64,000 nucleotides of DNA from Heterobilharzia americana (taxonomy: Eukaryota; Platyhelminthes; Trematoda; Strigeidida; Schistosomatidae), in NCBI GenBank assembly GCA_944470555.2, contig OX104127.1:49280934-49344933 (forward strand), written 5' to 3'. Position 1 is the stretch's first letter; every line of letters begins with the position of its first letter. Under the pieces are notes generated by a model that was given only the letters and a program-made list of their open reading frames with translations, was not told where the DNA came from and made no database searches. This document shows, in pieces, positions 10,873 to 21,832 of this stretch. The translations under genes and the position numbers were made by a program.

Positions 10873-12498
10873 CTCAGGAATCCACACTATCTACCGGAGA
10901 CAGCGGTTAAAGTGACTCTAGTGAACTTTATGATCACAGAAGAAGGTTTACAAGACCAACTGTTGGGTATTGTAGTTGCACGTGAAAGACCAGAACTAGA
11001 AGAAGAGAAGAATAAACTTATTCTTCAAGGTGCTGCAAATAAGAAAAAATTGAAGGAACTAGAAGATCAAATACTTGGTGTACTATCATCGTCTGAAGGG
11101 AATATTCTTGAAGATGAAAGTGCTATTAAAGTATTGAATTCATCGAAAGAATTATCAAATGAAATAGCTGAAAAACAAGCTTATTTTGAAGAAACTGAAG
11201 AAAAAATTGATATAGCTCGATTAGGCTACGTACCAATTGCTGTGCATACAGCTATCTTATTCTTTTCAATAGCAGATTTAGCGAATATTGATCCAATGTA
11301 TCAGTACTCATTAACTTGGTTCATCAACTTATTTATTATGGGTATTGATAACTCTGAGAAATCGGATGATCTTGAACAACGTTTAACTAATCTACGTAAT
11401 TATTTAACTTATTCATTATACTGTAATGTATGTCGGTCATTGTTTGAAAAAGATAAACTGTTATTTTCATTTCTATTGGCGGTAAATATGATAAAACATG
11501 ATGGTTTATTAAATGAGCAAGAATGGCGATTTTTGTTAACTGGTGGAGTTGGTCTAGATAATCCACACAGTAATCCATCGGATTGGTTACAGCCAAAAAG
11601 TTGGGATGAATTATGCCGACTGGAGGAAATCACTGTATTCACTGGTATACGTGAACACTTTACAACTAATATGAATGCATGGAAGCATATATATGATAGT
11701 ATTGAACCACATAAAGAAAAACTCCCATCTGATTTAGTACACATTAAAACTCACTTACAATATCTCTGCATACTACGTGTTCTACGGCCGGATAAAATTG
11801 TACCAGCTGTACAAAATTTTGTTTTAGAAAATTTAGGCAAAAAATATATTGAACCGCCACCATTTGATTTACCGGGTGCATTTGCTGATTCATCGTGTAC
11901 AGTACCATTATTGTTTATTCTATCACCTGGTGCTGATCCAATGGTAGCATTGTTAAAATATGCTGAAGATATGGGATTTGGTGGTAGTAAATTTGAATCA
12001 TTATCCTTAGGTCAAGGTCAAGGGCCAATAGCATTAAAAATGATTGAACGTGGTTTAAAAGAAGGTACATGGGTATTATTGCAAAACTGTCATTTGGCGC
12101 CAAGTTGGATGGGTATCCTAGAAAAGACAGTAGAAGAACTAAATCCGGATACAACACATCCAGATTTTCGTTTATGGTTAACAAGTTATCCAAGTAAAGA
12201 TTTTCCTGTATCAATTTTACAAAATGGAGTTAAAATGACAAATGAACCACCAAAAGGTTTACGTTTTAATCTCTGGCGATCATATTTAAGTGATCCTATA
12301 TCAGATCAAGAATTCTTTCAATCTTGTTCAAATCAACATGCATGGAAAAAATTATTATTTGGTTTAGTATTCTTTCATGCTATTGTACAAGAAAGGCGTA
12401 AATTTGGACCACTTGGTTGGAATACACCTTATGAGTTCAATGAAACAGATCTACGCATATCTGTACAACAATTGCATATATTTCTTGGACAATATACT
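10873..12498 (+). CDS. DNAH7: Axonemal dynein heavy chain, exon C (AAA5 end, linker, AAA6)
   Basis: The longest exon (542 codons) begins [20 protein letters not shown] directly after acceptor GCTTTTAG and ends ...LHIFLGQYT before GTAAGT. It covers the end of AAA5 and its helical extension ([37 protein letters not shown]), then [17 protein letters not shown] and [19 protein letters not shown]6 follows, with its characteristic [17 protein letters not shown] and [16 protein letters not shown]; then [33 protein letters not shown] and [21 protein letters not shown]6 does not hydrolyse ATP in dyneins; it packs against the C-terminal domain. No stop or frameshift. Antisense and other-frame open stretches inside it are shadows. 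Confidence 0.97.
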
Positions 12499-13029
12499 GT
12501 AAGTTTCTAATTACTTTGTCCTAGTTTCAATGAATTACTTGTTAAATATGTAGCGTTGAAATTGTAATCTTTCTTTTGAAAGGATAACATGATCTCATAT
12601 CTTTAGACAGGCCCTAGTTTGACATTCACACACGATATAGGTGTATTAATTGGTGATTAGAGAGTAACCAATTTCATATTGTTCAGTTATGAACACTGAT
12701 CAAATTCTGTCGATCAAGCTAAGTAATCCAGTATCACGATGCACTTTAACTGATATTATTTGGTTGGTGGTAGTTGCGAGGATGCCTCGTTATATATGTT
12801 TACTCTCCAGAAAGCATTCCTACCGAATGATATTAAAAGCCGCATTGATGACCGCTCTTTATGTCTTGGGCTGTCAATTTCTACAGTTTCTGTCAAGAGT
12901 TCAGCATATATCATGTTACTCAAGTCATTTCGAATGAAATAACCGAATTTATTTTGTCATTATGTGTTTGGATAGCTTATTTTTAAAACTTAAATTGTAT
13001 TGTTTTTTACTTAATGAGAATTTTACTGC

Positions 13030-13290
13030 TAAGGCAGTATTCATCACGGACTGACATCAGTTGGAGAACCATTAAGAACCTAAGAGCATTGGACAGCTGT
13101 TTTGCCCTATCTTAGGACTTCTCAATAGTACGAACCCAGAGCCTTCGCCCCCAGGGACCGAATCCATGATCTTCAGGTCTTGTGGTGAAGGTACTAATCA
13201 TTGTGCCACTCAATCGAAGTTCAGTGGTCCACAGTTTCCTACTTCTGTCAGTTCGCGATATAGTGCCAATATCTACCAAGTTCTTCAGTC
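13030..13290 (-). mobile_element. F2 hammerhead SINE, decayed core
   Basis: F2 order is clear in plus reading (CACGGACTGACATCAGTTGG, GGACAGCTGTTTTGCCC, GACCGAATCCATGATCTTCA, CAGTTTCCTACTTCTGTCAG, TTCGCGATATAG). On the minus strand the core reads TTGAGAA (C3U, G8A) and the GAAA box has lost its G12. The tRNA-like head is present but degenerate. Confidence 0.65.
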
Positions 13291-14579
13291 AGTATCTGCC
13301 TCATCGTATAAGGTGTATTTTTACTTGTGTAATACTGGCGTAGTATATTAGAACAAATAACAAAATAAACAAATATTTTGTATTGTTCCTCAAAGTTTCG
13401 ATCTTGCTAGGAAGATCCTTTTCAAGAGTATGAATCTGACATTAAGTTTTCAGGTTAATATTCAAGTTTTGGTACAGAAAGTGGTGACCTTTACAATCAT
13501 CCAATTACATAGTGATATGCAGCAAAGATCGATGTGATACAGGTGAGTGAATAAGCAAATCGGTCAGAGAGGTTTTTTCGTTGTGCGTGTAAGGTGGAAC
13601 AAAAGTAGGGTGGGGAAAAATTTTTAGTTCGTCTATAAAAAGTACAATGGGGTTGTGAGACATCAAGGGTGAGAAAGAATACATTACTAGTTTGTAAGGA
13701 TGATTGTTCCAAGATCAGACAATATATGATAACGATATGATAACGATAAATGTACTTTTGATAACACTTGAAGCACGAGTGATAAAATGGATTATGTTAT
13801 GGCTCAGAAAGCAGCGTAAAATTCATGAAGTTTCTTTAGCGATTGAATTTGTTTTCCGGGATAGGGTTGCTAGCCTGTGCCCAAACGTTCCTCTCTATCC
13901 GGGCTTGGCACTAGTAACTAGGGTACTAGTTAACAAAGTTAACCCGTTAGTATGAATAAGATCAATTAATTTTCACATAATTTTACACATCTTTGTTGAG
14001 TTGGTGATAACTCATGTATTCAAGGTATTGTCCTATATAAACTCTTTTCGAAATCTTACAAATCCTTGTCGCCATCTGGAAACATTTTGGCTCGACTGAT
14101 GGTAATGTCACATTTGCAATCTTGGTATTACTAATTCTGGAATAAGTCGTGAAAAAGGCGATCCAGATGGTGTTCCTTTTGTCTCTTTGTAGAGTTTACA
14201 GATGAACTGGAAGTATGTTTCAAGATATAAATAAATTAATTCTATCAAAATAAGGAATAAAAGTTTCGGTTACCTCACCATATTACCGTATATCTGTCAC
14301 AACCGGCAAACTGTAGTATTACATGTTTAAGTTATTCATCCATCTGATAATCAAACGTTTTGTAAGTAGTAGATACTGCATAATCAAACTAACTGAGTTT
14401 TGTATTATATCGAATATTAATTGTCATGAATAAGATAGCACGTTTCTATGCGCTGAAACTGTTAAAATGAAACCAATATTTTTTTCTCCTTGTTCCGTTT
14501 TTCCTCGTGGTTAAGACGATTAAGATGATAACACCAGAAACTATTCAAACAAGAGTGAATTCAGAATAAGTCATATCTG

Positions 14580-14732
14580 CCTCACTTCCAAGTGGTTGAC
14601 CACATAGGTCATTAGAACTCTGGGATTTCATCTCGAAGCAAGTCGCTAATGAGTACTATAGAGTACTGTACTGTGAGGTTTATGGGGATTTTATTTTTGA
14701 GGTACTATTCATCACGGGCTGACATTATTTGG
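14580..14732 (-). repeat. Tandem junction of two F2 monomers
   Basis: 14640-14670 (AAGTCGCTAATGAGTACTAT) is the distal end of one F2 unit. The next unit starts directly after it (GTTTATGGGGATTTTATTTT, TTCATCACGGGCTGACAT). The second unit is cut at about 14732, where it joins the opposite-strand ribozyme copy at 14733. Confidence 0.55.
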
Positions 14733-14845
14733 GTGCGTACTGCTGAGGAGTCCTGTGTTAGGACGAAACATCTGTCCAGTGACTACAGGTATTCAATGGT
14801 TCTCCAACTCACATAAGTTTATGATGAATATTGTCTTAACTCTGT
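14733..14845 (+). ncRNA. F2 hammerhead ribozyme, core intact
   Basis: The plus strand contains CTGAGGA at 14743-14749 and a perfect helix II (GTCCT...AGGAC, 14750-14764). GAAAC follows at 14765-14769, a short helix III (ACA/TGT), and the cleavage triplet GTC immediately before CAGTG, which pairs with the preceding ACTG to form helix I. All invariant hammerhead bases (C3 U4 G5 A6 G8 A9, G12 A13 A14) are present. The flanking F2 tail runs to about 14845. No tRNA-like head is attached here; the 5' side is a piece of an oppositely oriented unit. It lies sense in a dynein intron. Type I topology with a 2-3 bp helix III suggests weak activity as a monomer. Confidence 0.75.
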
Positions 14846-16359
14846 ATGCCTCCAAATATTCATAATTTTCAGTAAACAACCAACATAACGAAGATCACTC
14901 TTTAGCGATTAGTCAATGAATCCAATCCAGTTGTACAAGGAGTTAGTCACAGCAATTACAGTTAGGCAGAAACATCGTAGGCATGGCATGAGTTCTGATA
15001 TCTACAAGGATATCCATTCTAGGTTTGCAGATACACTTTGTTGGTGGGCGCTAGCAAGCATGAAACTTGAGTCCAAAACTTTCCACTTATTCCTTCTAAT
15101 CATTCAATATCAATCAAAGTACGCTGCAATGGCACTGAGGATCAAATAACATTATGTTGGTTACTTTCTCGTGACTAGTCAGTGTTAAAGAAAATATTTA
15201 GTCAGCATTGTTTAATTAGAAGATGAGTTTTTTGCTATATCCATTTACAGATACCTTTACAGACATTTGTAGTTCTACTCTGCCAGATGGTAGAATATAG
15301 TAGAGTGCTTAGTACAGAAAGAGCTCGCTCTGTGGAATAATCTAAGTGGGACATTTAAGGTACATAAAAAAGTATCTCATAATGCAGCTTGAGGAAGTTG
15401 GTGGACATACTAGAAAGCATTTGTTAACTACTTTCGAATTCCAACTAACTGATCATACTGAATGTTGTCTGCAGCTGTCAAGTGGTCCCTAGGAATAAAT
15501 TCAATGAAGGTACTCACTTTACAGATAGATAAACAGTCAGCTTCAACAAAATAGATGCTTATAAAAATGTATGTACAAGGGAAAGCAAAAAATAATGAGG
15601 TAAGCACTTAACCCTTTTCAAAATTTAGCCCAATCTATGCAGCATCATACAATGACGTCAGCAAAGATGAAGCGTGCATGACATCGTCCTGTCATCAAAT
15701 TCCGTACTTTTTTCATTAGCCTTTCCACTATCTGTGTCTAATTTGAACGTTGCTCACTTGATGATTTCACTGCATTTAAAAAGTGCATAAACAATATTCA
15801 TGCCTAGAAAATTCTAGCTTATTCATAGATATTCTGATACCTCATTACCACCAAATATAGGATATATTGCCAAGAGCCAAAAAATCCTCTATTAACACTG
15901 AAAATATGAAAACGCCAACCCAGTAATGCTTTGGCAACCACTTCATTCTTAAGAGTCAGATAAAATACAGCTGATAAACGAACAGGTACAGATGAGATAG
16001 AACTTTATGTAGTTGCTTATCAGCCTACGCAAGTCATACCAGCCCTGATGTGTTGGTGGCTGAAGGAAAAGCATCTAACTCTGCAAAAGTTGCAGCAGTT
16101 CTATGTTTGAATTAGATGCCCATTTACAGTCATTAATCATATTTCAACAAATATTCTTTCTTGGTGGGATAGTTCAGCAGAGATAGAGAGACAAAAACAA
16201 CGTAGAACCTAGCACACATATGCACTGGTTCAAATCGCCACACTTCATGGTAGTATACAAAGAACAGTTAGGTGAGAAAGAGTAATATCAAGGTAGATAA
16301 AGTAGTGTGAGATAAAAGACAAACTAAAGATAATGGTTAATGCGAATATTCAGGCTTCA

Positions 16360-16610
16360 GAAGACGTCAAAGAGTGAATACTCCTCTGTTATTGTGACCG
16401 ATTTTCAGCCATTTCATCGAGAGGGCTCAACCGCTGATTCCTATTGTCTCGAGGACCCCAAGCAAGGGTTTGACATTGCCTAAGATGACTTAGATCAGCA
16501 GTCACAGACTTCATTGACTGATGTCACTTCTAGGTCTGACCACTCTGAACACTCTTCCAACCTGATCTAGCTTCCCTTAGAATGCGACATTGGGATAGAT
16601 TATTAGTGAA
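16360..16610 (-). mobile_element. LINE-A 3' tail fragment
   Basis: Minus-strand translation, with frameshifts, gives WHQSMKSVTADLSHLRQC-like and WGPRDNRNQRLS-like text, then MAENRSQ. These correspond to the C-terminal tail of LINE-A. Strongly truncated, no RT domain. Confidence 0.55.
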
Positions 16611-16674
16611 TCAGATTAATCGGCCGCTATTAGCATATGAACTCCTGTGCTTTACAAATAATAATGGATAGTTG

Positions 16675-16915
16675 CTAGCAGTGAAATCCAGCATGCGTGT
16701 TTCGTCCTATTTGGGACTCTTTGGCTGGATGTACATGTCTCTGAGTGAGTGATGTTTTATTCTCACCAAGAATCAAACCAAGAACTTGGATTCAAATATG
16801 GAAGCGTCATTCAGTAGGCTACTGAGTTATGATAGCCACTGCTTGAGTGACGAGTAGAATTTGATATTATAGTGCGCATTGTGAATCCCACTACTGGCCA
16901 CTATTCATAACAAGT
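16675..16915 (-). mobile_element. F1 SINE (minus) abutting a decayed F1 tail (plus)
   Basis: On the minus strand the ribozyme region keeps helix II (GTCCCAAATAGGAC) and GAAAC, but CTGACGA has become CCAAAGA and the cleavage site is lost. The tRNA-like head extends to about 16845. At 16848-16915 a plus-strand F1 remnant (TGACGAG, then AGTGCGCATTGTGAATCCCA and GGCCACTA) follows, giving a small inverted arrangement. Confidence 0.55.
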
Positions 16916-16919
16916 TTCA

Positions 16920-17389
16920 CGAGTAATTGACTGCTTTGTAACCTTTGTGTTACCAGCGGTAAACTATTTGTTGTCCGGTGAGTTACACTTAGTTGACCAA
17001 GTGGTCAGCTAAGATGTAAATACAGTCGTCGTATGAGCTTGAGGTAAAAATAAGCGATGAGCAGATATTAACTTGGTCATTCGAAAATAGTGTTTATTCA
17101 CCCAGACGACATAAATCACAATATCACGTAAACGACATTTAATGTACTGAAGTTAATATATGATTTTAACTATAGATGGATAAGTAGACAGGAAGACATG
17201 CAAGCGTAGAATGTATCCCTCATATGAGCGATAAAGCAAGCCAGCGAGTGATGATGATTAATGGAATACGAAAAAATGCCGATGATCAGCAGTGAACTGC
17301 CTACGCTTTTTGTGACTTATCTGATTATTAAGGAGATTATCTACGATAGCCGCGGTTTGCCAGACTGGTATTATTGGTACAGAGTGATG
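16920..17389. other. Intronic sequence, nothing recognised
   Basis: AT-rich, contains overlapping short open frames on both strands near 17258-17485 that coincide with the SINE head and are not credited as genes. Confidence 0.35.
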
Positions 17390-17510
17390 ATTGAACGTGA
17401 TATGGAAGTCTGGACTCGAACCAGCGGGCCAGCGCTCTACTAACTGAGCTACGAGACTCAACTTCTGACCAGGTGTGGATTTCACTTCACTTTTAACTAC
17501 CTATTTACAT
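17390..17510 (-). mobile_element. F4 tRNA-like SINE
   Basis: Minus strand: GTCTCGTAGCTCAGTTAGTA (A-box, tRNA D-arm) and GCTGGTTCGAGTCCAGACT (B-box, T-arm), preceded by the F4 leader (GTGAAATCCACACCTGGTCA). It is tRNA-like but with poor pairing overall and repeated elsewhere (30320, 30565, 45145), so a SINE rather than a tRNA gene. No hammerhead core follows. Confidence 0.6.
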
Positions 17511-17536
17511 TTTACTTACCGTTTAACCCTTTTTAG

Positions 17537-17722
17537 GAGGTTCAATACGAAGCATTACGTTATTTAACTGGCGAATGTAATTATGGTGGTCGAGTAACAG
17601 ATGAATGGGATAGAAGAACCTTGAAAACTGTATTAATGCGTTTCTATTGTCCAGCAATAGTTAATGAAGTAGAATATAAATTTGATGGGAGTGGAATCTA
17701 TTATGCACCTGAAGATACACAG
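17537..17722 (+). CDS. DNAH7: Axonemal dynein heavy chain, exon D (C-terminal domain)
   Basis: Acceptor CCTTTTTAG, 62 codons in phase 0, donor CAG|GTAAGT. It encodes [20 protein letters not shown], then [13 protein letters not shown], which is among the most conserved stretches of dynein heavy chains at the AAA6/C-terminal domain junction, followed by [10 protein letters not shown]. Confidence 0.95.
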
Positions 17723-18261
17723 GTAAGTTACACAATGTATAGAGGAGAACACTTTATTTGTATCTACTTCGGTCAAAAAGAAATTTTTGAAAATTTTGTT
17801 TGTAGCGAAAATTGATTATTTCCTTCACTTTGGTAAATGCATGTACCGTTTAATAAGCACGAATATGAAGGGAACCTAATTGTAAAGCTTCAAACCAACT
17901 ACCCTCAACTGTTTTACATTAAACAATGGGATCCGTTTACGTTTATTTTCTTGGAACTCAACATTACTAGGACTTATAATCCCTTCAGTGAATGATTAGT
18001 TTTGTCAGGATGTAACTGCTTTTTATAACGAAGAAGAGATGAATATAAAATCTTCAAGTATAATTCTTCAGATTATTTTGTTAGCACTGTCACAAAGTCC
18101 CCGGTTCAAGAGCTTCGTGTAGATCTCTCATTCATTTCCGCATGACTTATGGTTACCAAAGTAAACTGCCTGTCAGACAAAGTTAATTTCTGCACGTCAC
18201 CCTGTATTTCTGGGTGCAAAAATCATTTATCTCATTTTTGCGAATTATTGTTCGTTGGAGA

Positions 18262-18392
18262 ATTGTGATTTACTAGTCTGGGCACTGGATTTTCAATCAG
18301 TGGGTTGCAGGTCTGAGACCCGTTCCACCCGACGAGGTTTGGGCAGCCAAGTAGTATCTGTAACTGGTTGAAAACGGTTATCCGACACGATT
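18262..18392 (+). mobile_element. F5 tRNA-like SINE fragment
   Basis: A head resembling a tRNA with TGGGCACTGGATTTTCAATC and GGGTTGCAGGTCTGAGACCC, then CGAGGTTTGGGCAGCCAAGT. The same tail (AGGTTTGGGCAGCTAAGTAG) follows the better head at 41765. No hammerhead core. Confidence 0.5.
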
Positions 18393-18393
18393 T

Positions 18394-18995
18394 GTGGACA
18401 AAAACATAGGACCCAAACCACTAAGAGAGATACTCATTCCACTTCCAAAGAAGATATTATGCATTGATCTTGACTTCAAAGGTAATCCCGCTGTTGAGAT
18501 CTTGAAAAAACGAATTCTAAAGAAAGCTTTCTTCGCGTCAACGTTGAGGATAGTATTCTCCATTCGTCAACTGTTTCCTGAAAGCCCGAAAGACAAGTTT
18601 GCGCATTTGACCGCTTTCATGTGTATTTATCAATCCAACTGCTGCTGTTGAGCGAGGTATGTAGGTCATTCTATGTGTATTCTTTCCAAAAAGGTTAGAG
18701 AATATTACCCAACCTGGCTGCAAAGAGATGCAAGCGGATCCATCAGATATCCAGTAATTGAACACCTTGTTAACACTGGTCACAGTATCACAACCGATTC
18801 GGCGTTGAAAAGTGTCTACAGGGTGAAAGGAAATCTGCCTAAAATGGTGCATTTCCACCTTCTCTGTGCTCCAGAAGCTCTTGCCATATGCATGGAGAAA
18901 CCGAAGTTAAGTGTACAAAAAAATGTATCCATTCTTTATTTTGATACTTGTAATTTCCCATTGCTATATAGCGTCGAACTGATGATCCTTTGATC
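18394..18995 (+). mobile_element. Penelope-like element fragment (GIY-YIG region)
   Basis: Two adjacent plus frames (18394-18651, 18673-18993) encode KDKFAHLTAFMCIYQSNCCC, a stop, ARYVGHS (remnant of the GIY-YIG motif ARYIGRT), KKVREYYPTWL, IEHLVNTGHSITTD and LPKMVHFHLLCAPEALAICM. This is the C-terminal endonuclease module of Penelope-like retroelements. The stop at about 18649 and missing RT show it is dead. A LINE-B insertion at 19290 separates it from PLE-like 3' sequence at 20650. Confidence 0.75.
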
Positions 18996-19289
18996 ACTAT
19001 TAATCATAATTTAGGTGAACATATCTGTTGATCGTAGGTGTTGTGTCTATTGTTTTTAAGTGTTGCTACCAATGCAGTGTAACGCCATTATTTTTATTTT
19101 CAATGAGAGTGTCTTAGTTAGCCGTGGTTTAACAAATTGATCTGATTTATGCTGACTGATTCTTTCACGTGAGATGAAAACTTGAGTCGCTGCAAGATCC
19201 GAATCAGTGACCTTTGAGTTACACCAGTAATTGAATTGAATTTAAAACCTAGAAGGCAGCTGAATTTGGTAGCTTAGTTGGATAAGGCG

Positions 19290-20432
19290 CTAAGGCCGAA
19301 ATGAAATTTATAATTGGAGAGGAATCGAAAAATACACTCGCAATTCTAGAGGTAATTTGGAAGCTGCTTCAATGCTACGGAATACCGCAAACCTTTATCA
19401 GCCTCACTCAACAGCTATATGAAGATGCCACATGCCAAGTAATTCACAATGGGAAGCTCAGCTCAGTGATTCTTTTGAAGTAAAGATAGGAGTGAAACTA
19501 GGTTGCCTACTATCCCCCATGATATTCCTGATTGTGGTCGACTGGATCATGCAACAAACAGTGGGGAGCGAGAAGAGGGGGATACGCTGGACCGCGGGAA
19601 AGAACCCAGAAGACTTGGATTTCGCCGATGACTTGTGTCTAATGTCGCGCAAACTTGAAGATCTACAGGCAAAAACTAACAAGTTGACAGAAGAGGCAGC
19701 GAAGATGGGACTTCGAGTGAATATAGAGAAGACAGAGGTGATGAAGATACCCAACCAACAACAAACTCCAATCACCGTCAACGGGAGACACTTAAAGGAA
19801 GTAGCCTCCTTCACCTATCTAGGCAGCACTGTTTCAACTGCAGGCGGTTGTACAGATGAGGACGTCAAAGTCAGGATCGGAAAGACAGCAAGACAGGCGT
19901 TCATTAGCCTGGATATCTTCTGCACTCATCACAAGGAACAACATCCGGATTTTCAACACCAATCCAGTCAAGTTAATGCTGCTATATGGTTCAGAAACTT
20001 GATGCTTCATAAAAGGGATTTCCAACAAACTAAAGACATTCATCAACAACTGTCTACGCTCGCTACTGAAGATCAGATGGCCGAAAAGAATAAGCAACAA
20101 GGAACTCTGGGAACGAACCAACCAAGAACCTATCGCTCAAAAAATATGCAGAAGGAAGTGGAGATGGATTGGGCATACACTGAGAAGGCCGACTGGGGAC
20201 ATCACGCATCAGGCCAGGCACTCGAGTGGAACCCCGATGCGAAGCGATGAGTTGGGCGTCCGAGGTGAGGATAACATGGAGGAGATCGTGCGAGGATGAA
20301 ATGAGGGCTTGTGGGCTGTCGTGGAGCTAGGTTCAAAAGATTTCAGAGAAGAGAGTGGAATAGAGACGTGCTACTGAAGCCCTATGTTCCATTAGGAACC
20401 CAAGGGACAAATAATAAAAATAATAATAATTC
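19290..20432 (+). mobile_element. LINE-B reverse transcriptase, 5'-truncated copy
   Basis: Two overlapping plus frames (19301-19483 and 19432-20250) encode the second half of a non-LTR RT: WKLLQCYGIPQTFISL, then GCLLSPMIFLIVVDWIMQQT and DLDFADDLCLMSRKL with the catalytic Asp-Asp intact (about 19617-19660). After that come VNIEKTEVMKI and SFTYLGSTVSTAGGCTDEDV. The frame changes between the two, and after about residue 150 the C-terminal tail is frame-scrambled. The 3' end is an A/T triplet tail (AATAATAAAAATAATAATAA, 20408-20431), typical for RTE-like elements. 5' truncation at ~19290 is typical of target-primed reverse transcription. Confidence 0.8.
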
Positions 20433-20649
20433 GACATCGCTTCAGAATAAATTAAAAGTGTCTCCACTGTATGTTGTGTAAAAAAAACAGTGCCAACGAA
20501 AAACAAGCCTAGTGTGATCGATGACATAAAATGTAAAAACTGCAATAGCAATGTATTAGACAAAGTGATGGCCCTCTTCGTGTTCGCCCGCATGAACAAC
20601 CAACATTGAAATATCACGATATATCTTAAATCATATCAGCGCATATAGA

Positions 20650-20990
20650 CAGTTATAGACATGAATTCGACTGGGAAAGGATGGCAATCTTCGACGGAGC
20701 AAATACGAAATATGCCGAAAAATGTTTAGAAACATGACCTTCAGATCATGCAACTTTGAACAAGCATTTTGATATCGACCCGATGTATTAACCAGCAGGA
20801 AGCACAAGAAGGTCAGAGCTCACGTTAGTAGGATAGTCAATCGAAATATGACGATGACAGAATTCTAGCAGAAACAATCCTAGGTCATAGGGTCAAGCTA
20901 CTAAGCCAATTATGGAAATAAACTCATCCCTCACTTCTTTCTAAAGTTTGTCGTGATGATGTTATCTAGAATGCGAATGAAAGCTCCACA
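20650..20990 (+). mobile_element. Penelope-like element 3' remnant
   Basis: Plus translation with stops gives EFDWERMAIFDGANTKYAEK-like, DHATLNKHFDIDP-like text, resembling the extreme C terminus of Penelope-like proteins of these worms. The assignment rests on recognition of a short decayed stretch only. Confidence 0.35.
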
Positions 20991-21569
20991 ATAAAACTAT
21001 CCAGCTGACAGAACACAACATCTTAATGTATATATTAGCACAGATCTACTGATGAGATAATTAAAAAGACACACTTCTTTGTTCAATCTACCTATTTTTC
21101 GATAAATATTTTTCCTTGATTGTTTTTCGTCTTGCATACTAACAAGACTAAACTGGCCATGAATCGATGTGCCAAAATAACCTGATAGTTTAGACACCTG
21201 AAAGTCAAAGCGACTTTAAAGGTCACCTTTAGCAACTACTAAAATAGCCAAGCGAATTTCTGTATTTCAGGAAAAACCTTCCTCTCAGACAAAATATATG
21301 TACCTAACTGGTGATTTCTACAGTCGTTAGAGTGACGTTTAAAGTCATTCAAAAATCCCATGCATATATGTGCGTGTAAATTCTTTCGTCGAATAAACAG
21401 TAATTTACCTAAAAGTTAAGTCCTGTTTTAATCACTTTACCCATCCTTTCACACTAAACCTAAAAAATTGCCACTTTGCTGAGGATTTCCTTTTCGTCAA
21501 AAAATGTATACATTTGAAGTAATACGCTTCTCTTACTTCTTTATTCAGTTGTTAGTTAGATGGAGGCGT

Positions 21570-21832
21570 TCAACAAGAGGCTCTGGACCTAGGTTTAGTA
21601 CTTTTGACACTCGTCAGCAAGGTGTGTCCGCAACCTTGACGGAACTGACGACCCGCCTGAGATTTGAATTCAAGATAATCACTGAGTGCTGTAGTCAGAA
21701 ACGTTACCACTGGGCTATTCGCCCCGCCAGTGACCTCCTGCAGGACAAGATGACGTATATTCATTGGTCACTGGAGAGTAACCAACTTCATGAAGTCTAG
21801 GCCTAAGTGATGAATGAATTCAGGCGGGTTGT
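21570..21832 (-). mobile_element. F3 tRNA-headed hammerhead SINE
   Basis: Minus strand: leader (TTGGTTACTCTCCAGTGACC), tRNA-like head with A-box AGCCCAGTGGTAACG and a B-box-like GAATTCAAATCTC, then GGTTGCGGACACACCTTG, CTGACGA (intact), GTGTC, TAAAC (GAAAC with G12 lost), CTAG, GTC, CAGAGC. Helix III is the palindrome ACCTAGGT. Helix I (CCTTG opposite CAGAG) is partly kept, and helix II no longer pairs. With the copy at 26785 it defines F3. Confidence 0.7.

Larger units (their letters stand above)
12499..17536 (+). other. Dynein intron C-D
   Basis: A 5,038-base intron, donor GTAAGT at 12499 and acceptor CCTTTTTAG ending at 17536. It carries F2 copies (13030-13290, 14580-14845), a LINE-A minus tail (16360-16600), an F1 copy (16675-16915) and an F4 tRNA-like SINE (17390-17500). 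13300-14580 and 14850-16350 are otherwise unassigned; open frames there (for example 14916-15149) have no recognisable similarity. Confidence 0.7.

Noticed and set aside
11387..12214. Three minus-strand frames of 69-111 codons inside dynein exon C
   Set aside because: Shadows of a strongly conserved plus-strand coding exon.
17390..17470. Possible tRNA gene (minus) with good A- and B-boxes
   Set aside because: Acceptor and anticodon stems do not pair well, and the block recurs with the same non-tRNA flanks at 30320, 30565 and 45145, so it is a SINE head.
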